Shown piece by piece: positions 60,317 to 64,000 of a stretch of 64,000 nt of DNA (position 1 is its first letter; every line of letters begins with the position of its first letter). The notes under the pieces are model-generated. The model did not search any database. It worked only from the letters and a program-made list of their open reading frames with translations, and had not been told where the DNA came from. Source of the stretch: an uncultured Candidatus Saccharibacteria bacterium (GTDB taxonomy: Bacteria > Patescibacteriota > Saccharimonadia > Saccharimonadales > Saccharimonadaceae); assembly GCA_947165975.1 (NCBI GenBank), contig CAMVCL010000004.1, positions 1 to 64,000 on the forward strand, written 5' to 3'. Made by a program: the position numbers and the translations under genes.

Positions 60317-60835
60317 ATGAGAATACTTGGAATAGATCCAGGAATAGGAATCTGTGGATTTGGATTAATCGAGACATCGAATAGAAGCGGAGCGAAGGCT
60401 TTGGATTTTGGGGCAGTGACGACCGTAGTTGACGCACCACTTCCGGCTAGATTAAAAGAGCTGTATGATTCCTTATGTGAAGTTTTTGATGAGACCAAAC
60501 CGGAAATGGTTGCAGTTGAGAAGCTATTTTTTTCAAAAAATATTACAACCGGAATTGCAGTAGCAGAAGCGCGAGGAATCGTGTTATTAGTGGCAGAACA
60601 GAGAAAATTGCCAGTATATGAGTATTCACCAAATGAGATTAAAAAGACTTTGACTGGGTATGGGGCAGCAACTAAAAGTCAGATTCAGGAAATGGTTAGA
60701 ATACATCTAGGATTGGAGAAAAAACCAAAGCCGGATGACGCTGCGGATGCGTTAGCGGTGGCAATTACATGTAGCTTTTTGTATCAGTTAGGCCCAGATA
60801 ATAAATACAAATTTTCGAATTCGAGACGAAAGTGA
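60317..60835 (+). CDS. ruvC: Holliday junction resolvase RuvC
   Basis: 172 residues. Catalytic acids are visible in LGIDPGIGICGFGLI, VEKLFFSKN and KPDDAADALAVAI. It cuts Holliday junctions together with RuvAB. The ATG is 6 nt after TGTTATAAT. ruvA follows; ruvB does not appear in the window. Confidence 0.96.
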   Translation: MRILGIDPGIGICGFGLIETSNRSGAKALDFGAVTTVVDAPLPARLKELYDSLCEVFDETKPEMVAVEKLFFSKNITTGIAVAEARGIVLLVAEQRKLPVYEYSPNEIKKTLTGYGAATKSQIQEMVRIHLGLEKKPKPDDAADALAVAITCSFLYQLGPDNKYKFSNSRRK

Positions 60836-60847
60836 TAAAATATTGTT

Positions 60848-61423
60848 ATGATTGCGCATATCAGAGGTAAAATCGAAGAGAAGTTTGGGACGAACGGGAT
60901 CATCGTTGATGTGAATGGCGTGGGTTATGAGATAATGGTACCCTCATTAGATTTTGAAGCTTGTAATCTAGGTGAAGAACGTAAGTTTTATACTTATCAT
61001 CAGGTAAGAGAAAATGCAGAAGAGTTATATGGTTTTACAAGCTTGACTGCTAAAAAGATTTTCGAAATGTTGATTTCGGTACAAGGGATTGGGCCAAAAG
61101 CAGGAATTGCGATTATGTCTTTAGCTGAAGCGGAAGAAGTGCGAAATGCGATTGCAAATGCGGATGCTGGATTTGTGGCTAAGGCATCCGGCGTAGGAAA
61201 GAAATCAGCAGAAAGAATAATAGTAGATTTACGTGATAAGGTTGGAGTTCCGTCTCGGTATGGAGCTACGGAAGTAGCTAAACGAACTTCATCTGAGCCG
61301 GATGAGGCGTTGGATGCCTTGATGGCATTAGGTTTCCCATTAAAGGAAGCTACGGCGGCACTGGAGAAAGTGGATGTGAGTCTACCGGTAGAAGAGCGGG
61401 TAAGATTGGCTTTAAAGAATTAA
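60848..61423 (+). CDS. ruvA: Holliday junction branch migration subunit RuvA
   Basis: 191 residues. The OB domain (MIAHIRGKIEEKFGTNGIIVDVNGVGYEI), the two helix-hairpin-helix motifs (LISVQGIGPKAGIAIMS and KASGVGKKSAERIIVDLRDKVG) and the RuvB-binding C-terminal domain (EALDALMALGFPLKEATAALEKV) are all present. The ATG is 6 nt after TGATAAAAT. Its partner ruvB must lie elsewhere. Confidence 0.96.
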   Translation: MIAHIRGKIEEKFGTNGIIVDVNGVGYEIMVPSLDFEACNLGEERKFYTYHQVRENAEELYGFTSLTAKKIFEMLISVQGIGPKAGIAIMSLAEAEEVRNAIANADAGFVAKASGVGKKSAERIIVDLRDKVGVPSRYGATEVAKRTSSEPDEALDALMALGFPLKEATAALEKVDVSLPVEERVRLALKN

Positions 61424-61436
61424 GATTCTTATTGGT

Positions 61437-62390
61437 TCAATTTATAATTAACCAATCTTGAACTCGATAATCATCGACGACGGATGCTGCGGCGAGAAGA
61501 GGCTGGTATTTTTTAAACTTGGTATTATTGTATTTAAGATAACTGGATGCGGCAAAGTGCATTTGGCGAAGCTTGGCGGGGGTAATTGCGTCTAAGCCAT
61601 TACCGTGAGCGGAGTTGGAACGATATTTGACTTCGGTGAAATAGATCTTATCATCTTTGGTTGAGATGATATCAATTTCATAGAGGTAGGTTTTGTGGTT
61701 CCGTTCTATAATGGTGTGGCCATTTTGAACGAGATAATCGGTTACAGTCTGTTCAGCTTTTTGACCTTTGGAGGTAGTGTTTTTCTTAATTATTTTGGTT
61801 GGCTGGAAGTTTGCGATGGTCTTACAGGGTTCAAAGGATTTGCGGTGTTCCAACGTAAGACCATGTTGATAAATCGCTTCTATATGAGCCTTGGTGCCAT
61901 AACCGACATTTTTGTCGAAGTGATATTTTGGATATTTAGGAGCGATGTCATGCATATATTTATCACGGGCGACTTTGGCAATAATTGAGGCAGCAGAGAC
62001 TTCATGTATTTTAGAGTCAGCTTTAATGACGGTTGAAACATATGGTGAGAGTGGAGTCTGTTTAAGAAAATTAACTTTTCCGTCAATGATAATCTGAGAG
62101 AAAGGGACGTGAAGTGATTGGATTGACTTCACGGCGCGGTGAGTGGCGAGCCGTAAAGCTTCTGAAATACCTATCTTATCTAGTTCATGGGCTGTGACCC
62201 AGCCGAGTCCAGTGGCGGACTCTTTCAGGATTATTCCACTTAAATTTTCACGTTTTTTTGCGGTGAGTTTTTTAGAATCAGCGAGATCTTGAAACCAGGC
62301 GCGGTCTTGTTCCGGCAGGATTACGGCTCCAACAACAAGCGGACCCGCTAAGGGTCCGCGTCCAACTTCGTCGATGCCAAGGATTGGCAC
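61437..62390 (-). CDS. rnhB: Ribonuclease HII fused to a YraN-family (UPF0102) domain
   Basis: 317 residues. Residues 1-200 are RNase HII: ILGIDEVGRGPLAGPLVVGAVIL (catalytic Asp-Glu), ADSKKLTAKKRE, IIIDGKVNFL and ASIIAKVARDKYM. Residues 205-317 are YraN: KGQKAEQTVTDYLVQNGHTIIERNH, YEIDIIS and YFTEVKYRS (a nuclease-like D-ExK site). The two genes are neighbours in many bacteria (rplS-rnhB-yraN); here they are one protein. It removes RNA from DNA hybrids; the YraN role is unknown. rplS lies 3 nt upstream, keeping the classic order. Confidence 0.93.
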   Translation of the reverse strand: MPILGIDEVGRGPLAGPLVVGAVILPEQDRAWFQDLADSKKLTAKKRENLSGIILKESATGLGWVTAHELDKIGISEALRLATHRAVKSIQSLHVPFSQIIIDGKVNFLKQTPLSPYVSTVIKADSKIHEVSAASIIAKVARDKYMHDIAPKYPKYHFDKNVGYGTKAHIEAIYQHGLTLEHRKSFEPCKTIANFQPTKIIKKNTTSKGQKAEQTVTDYLVQNGHTIIERNHKTYLYEIDIISTKDDKIYFTEVKYRSNSAHGNGLDAITPAKLRQMHFAASSYLKYNNTKFKKYQPLLAAASVVDDYRVQDWLIIN

Positions 62391-62393
62391 TGC

Positions 62394-62885
62394 TTAAGCC
62401 TTTTCTTCGGTTGATTCGGTAGCTTTTGGCTTTTCTGTTTCGGTTGGGGTTTCAATAACTTCTACGTCGGCAGACTCAGTGACTTCTTCGGCTGGCTCTT
62501 CTTCGACAGTAGTATCATTTACTGCAGCACGATCAAAGTCCTTACCTTGCAAACGAGCTGATTTTCCAGAGCGTTCACGGAGATAGGTGAGATTGTTGCG
62601 GCGTACTTTAGCGCGGCGAACGATCTCGATCTTCTCGACTAGCGGAGAATGGATAAGATAGGATTTCTCTACACCTACACCAGAAGTGACTTTGCGTACT
62701 ACAATGCGAGCAGTGTGTGATTCTTTGCGATCTACACGAATAACTACGCCTTCGAAGGTCTGGAGACGGAATTTGTTGCCTTCCTTAATTTTCTGAGTGA
62801 CTTTGACGGTGTCACCGGAACGTACATCTACGACGGCTTTCTTTTTTTGCGCATCGCCAATTTGTTTTAGAATCGAAAAACTCAT
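62394..62885 (-). CDS. rplS: Ribosomal protein bL19 with acidic C-terminal tail
   Basis: 163 residues; bL19 usually has about 115. The core is clear (VRSGDTVKVTQKIKEGNKFRLQTFEGVVI, GVGVEKSYLIHSPLVEKIEIVRRAKVRRNNLTYLRER). The last 45 residues are Glu/Thr/Val-rich and acidic (EEEPAEEVTESADVEVIETP). bL25 in this window also has a long acidic tail. It is first in the rplS-rnhB pair; a TATT-rich region precedes it without a clear extended -10. Confidence 0.95.
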   Translation of the reverse strand: MSFSILKQIGDAQKKKAVVDVRSGDTVKVTQKIKEGNKFRLQTFEGVVIRVDRKESHTARIVVRKVTSGVGVEKSYLIHSPLVEKIEIVRRAKVRRNNLTYLRERSGKSARLQGKDFDRAAVNDTTVEEEPAEEVTESADVEVIETPTETEKPKATESTEEKA

Positions 62886-63026
62886 ATTTTACCTTTATTA
62901 TTAGACAATTATCTGTTATTTTAACACACTAAGGGAAAATTATCAAGGGTTTTACTGATTTAATTATTGATGGTATTTTGAGTTTATTTTTAAGGTTATT
63001 TAAGGTTTTTGATTATAATAGTATAT

Positions 63027-64000
63027 ATGGAAGAGAATAATAATATACAAGTTATAGATGATTCAAATAATAAAAAAGAAAGAAATTCCAACAAAGGTAT
63101 GTTTGTGGGGTTGAGTTTGTCGGTGGTAGTATTAATCACATTAGTAAGTGTTTTTGTAGTTTCGATGTTAAATCGTAATACAAGTAGCGATATGAATAAC
63201 GGCGTAAGTATTGTGACGGATGACAATACGGAACTTTCTTCTGGAACGGTGACGACGACGATTGATGGTAGAACGGTAACTTATAAAGCAGCATATGTTG
63301 TGGATGGGATAAGTGCGACGATTTCGTCGGGGACTTATGAGTCAACAACGGACGATGAAGCGGTATTTTTGGTAATAAATGGTGGTAAATTATCCTTAGG
63401 TGAAGATGTGGTTATTAATAAAAGCGGAAGTGAGGAATTTGGTGGTAGAGGAGATAATTACAGCTTTTATGGAATCAATTCGGCGGTTGTAGTCGTTGGT
63501 GAAGGATCGGAAGTTGGGATTACGGGAACAACAATAAATACTACAGTCAATGGGGCTAATGCTGTAGTTGCTACAAATGGAGGAAATGTAGTTTTTGGTG
63601 ATGTAAAGATAACGACGACGGGAGATAATTCACGTGGACTACATGCTACTTATGGAGGAAAGATTGTAGGAAATAATGGAACAATTTCAACTAAGGGTGG
63701 ATCATGCGCAGCGTTAGCAACAGATCGAGGATCGGGAATGGTAAAAGCTTCCGGAATGACGCTTAGTACAGAAGGGGCGGGCTCACCTTTGATTTATTCG
63801 ACAGGCGAAATTGAAGTTAGTAGCTCGTCAGGCACTGCAACTGGGGCACAAATTGCAGTAGTGGAAGGAAAGAATTCGATTGTTTTAAATGATTGTGATT
63901 TTTCAGCAAATGGGATAGGAAATCGTAAGTCGGTTGATAATGCTGGTGTGATGATCTATCAGTCGATGTCGGGCGATGCGGATGAGGGAACTGGTTCGTT
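63027..64000 (+). CDS. Right-handed beta-helix surface protein (partial, runs off the window)
   Basis: The frame is open from the ATG at 63027 to the end of the window (324 codons). The ATG is 7 nt after TATAAT. A short cytosolic N-terminus and one helix (GMFVGLSLSVVVLITLVSVFVVSML) lead to repeating beta-helix text (GEDVVINKSG, GANAVVATNGGNVVFGDVKI, TGDNSRGLHATYGGKIVG, GSCAALATDRGSGMVKASGMTL, GSPLIYSTGEIEV, VEGKNSIVLNDCDFS, VMIYQSMSGDADEGTGS). The SxAxxTDRGxGxV and MIYQSMSGDA phrases match a family of secreted proteins seen mainly in gut Firmicutes. The C-terminal half is missing. Confidence 0.78.
   Translation, partial: MEENNNIQVIDDSNNKKERNSNKGMFVGLSLSVVVLITLVSVFVVSMLNRNTSSDMNNGVSIVTDDNTELSSGTVTTTIDGRTVTYKAAYVVDGISATISSGTYESTTDDEAVFLVINGGKLSLGEDVVINKSGSEEFGGRGDNYSFYGINSAVVVVGEGSEVGITGTTINTTVNGANAVVATNGGNVVFGDVKITTTGDNSRGLHATYGGKIVGNNGTISTKGGSCAALATDRGSGMVKASGMTLSTEGAGSPLIYSTGEIEVSSSSGTATGAQIAVVEGKNSIVLNDCDFSANGIGNRKSVDNAGVMIYQSMSGDADEGTGS

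Noticed and set aside
60848-61423. Loss of ruvB
   Set aside because: ruvB is not beside ruvA here, but it is often encoded elsewhere; one window cannot show absence.

Overview
The window looks like a chromosomal segment of a Patescibacteria (CPR) bacterium, most likely Candidatus Saccharibacteria (TM7). This is an inference from AT-rich DNA, short intergenic gaps, no biosynthetic pathways apart from folD, and many secreted or single-pass membrane proteins of unknown family. There are also type IV pilin-like and VirB6/VirB2-like genes, and TGA is used as a normal stop (so not the UGA-recoding SR1/Gracilibacteria). Housekeeping genes include aspS, hrcA-grpE, rplY (bL25), tpiA, folD, murB, recA-nudix-recX, truB, rpsO, pnp, lepA, tsaB/tsaE, murC, radA, ruvC-ruvA, rnhB-yraN and rplS. 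There are four complete tRNAs: Ile(UAU), initiator Met, His and Gly(UCC).

Layout. 1-7100: tail of a large surface protein, aspS, a CBS protein, a DsbA-like protein, small unknowns, a putative HExxH metalloprotease and a DUF218-like gene. 7300-11480: an accessory cassette region with a gene between two diverged direct repeats, then a FISUMP/C-type-lectin-like surface protein. The 3' end of that surface gene has the codon signature of a diversity-generating retroelement variable region and is followed by a GC-rich, hairpin-rich gap. 11590-15110: FtsB/DivIC-like gene and three pilin-like genes. 15200-20100: tRNA-fMet with a duplicated fragment, a flavoprotein lacking its redox cysteines, a membrane protein, a lamin-tail surface protein and an adenylate-kinase-like gene. 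20240-27540: CIRCE-hrcA-grpE, rplY, a eukaryote-type phosphomannomutase, a PfkB-like/class I aldolase fusion with tpiA, and two basic proteins. 27560-28060: tRNA-His and tRNA-Gly, the latter with a duplicated 3' end beside a serine recombinase remnant. 28100-37000: surface and secretion proteins. 37000-63000: mostly housekeeping genes interspersed with surface proteins (VirB2-like/peptidase fusion, fibro-slime protein, a 1155-residue adhesin). 63027-end: a beta-helix adhesin that runs off the window.

Expression follows two styles. Most genes have an extended -10 (TGnTATAAT) whose last base lies only 6-10 nt before the ATG, with no Shine-Dalgarno sequence, which implies leaderless mRNA. A minority (3367, 6396, 19891, 29259, 30334, 45097, 48225) have a -35 box, a 17-nt spacer, a leader of about 60-180 nt and a strong GGAGG-type ribosome site. 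Several of these are unrecognised and may be recent arrivals or specially regulated.

The most interesting signals are the candidate remote DGR target, the PfkB/aldolase fusion with a degenerate kinase motif, the VirB2-like/cell-wall-hydrolase fusion with mosaic codon use, the pervasive leaderless promoters, tRNA-Ile(UAU), and the tRNA-fragment duplications. Family calls come from reading motifs by eye; no database search was possible.
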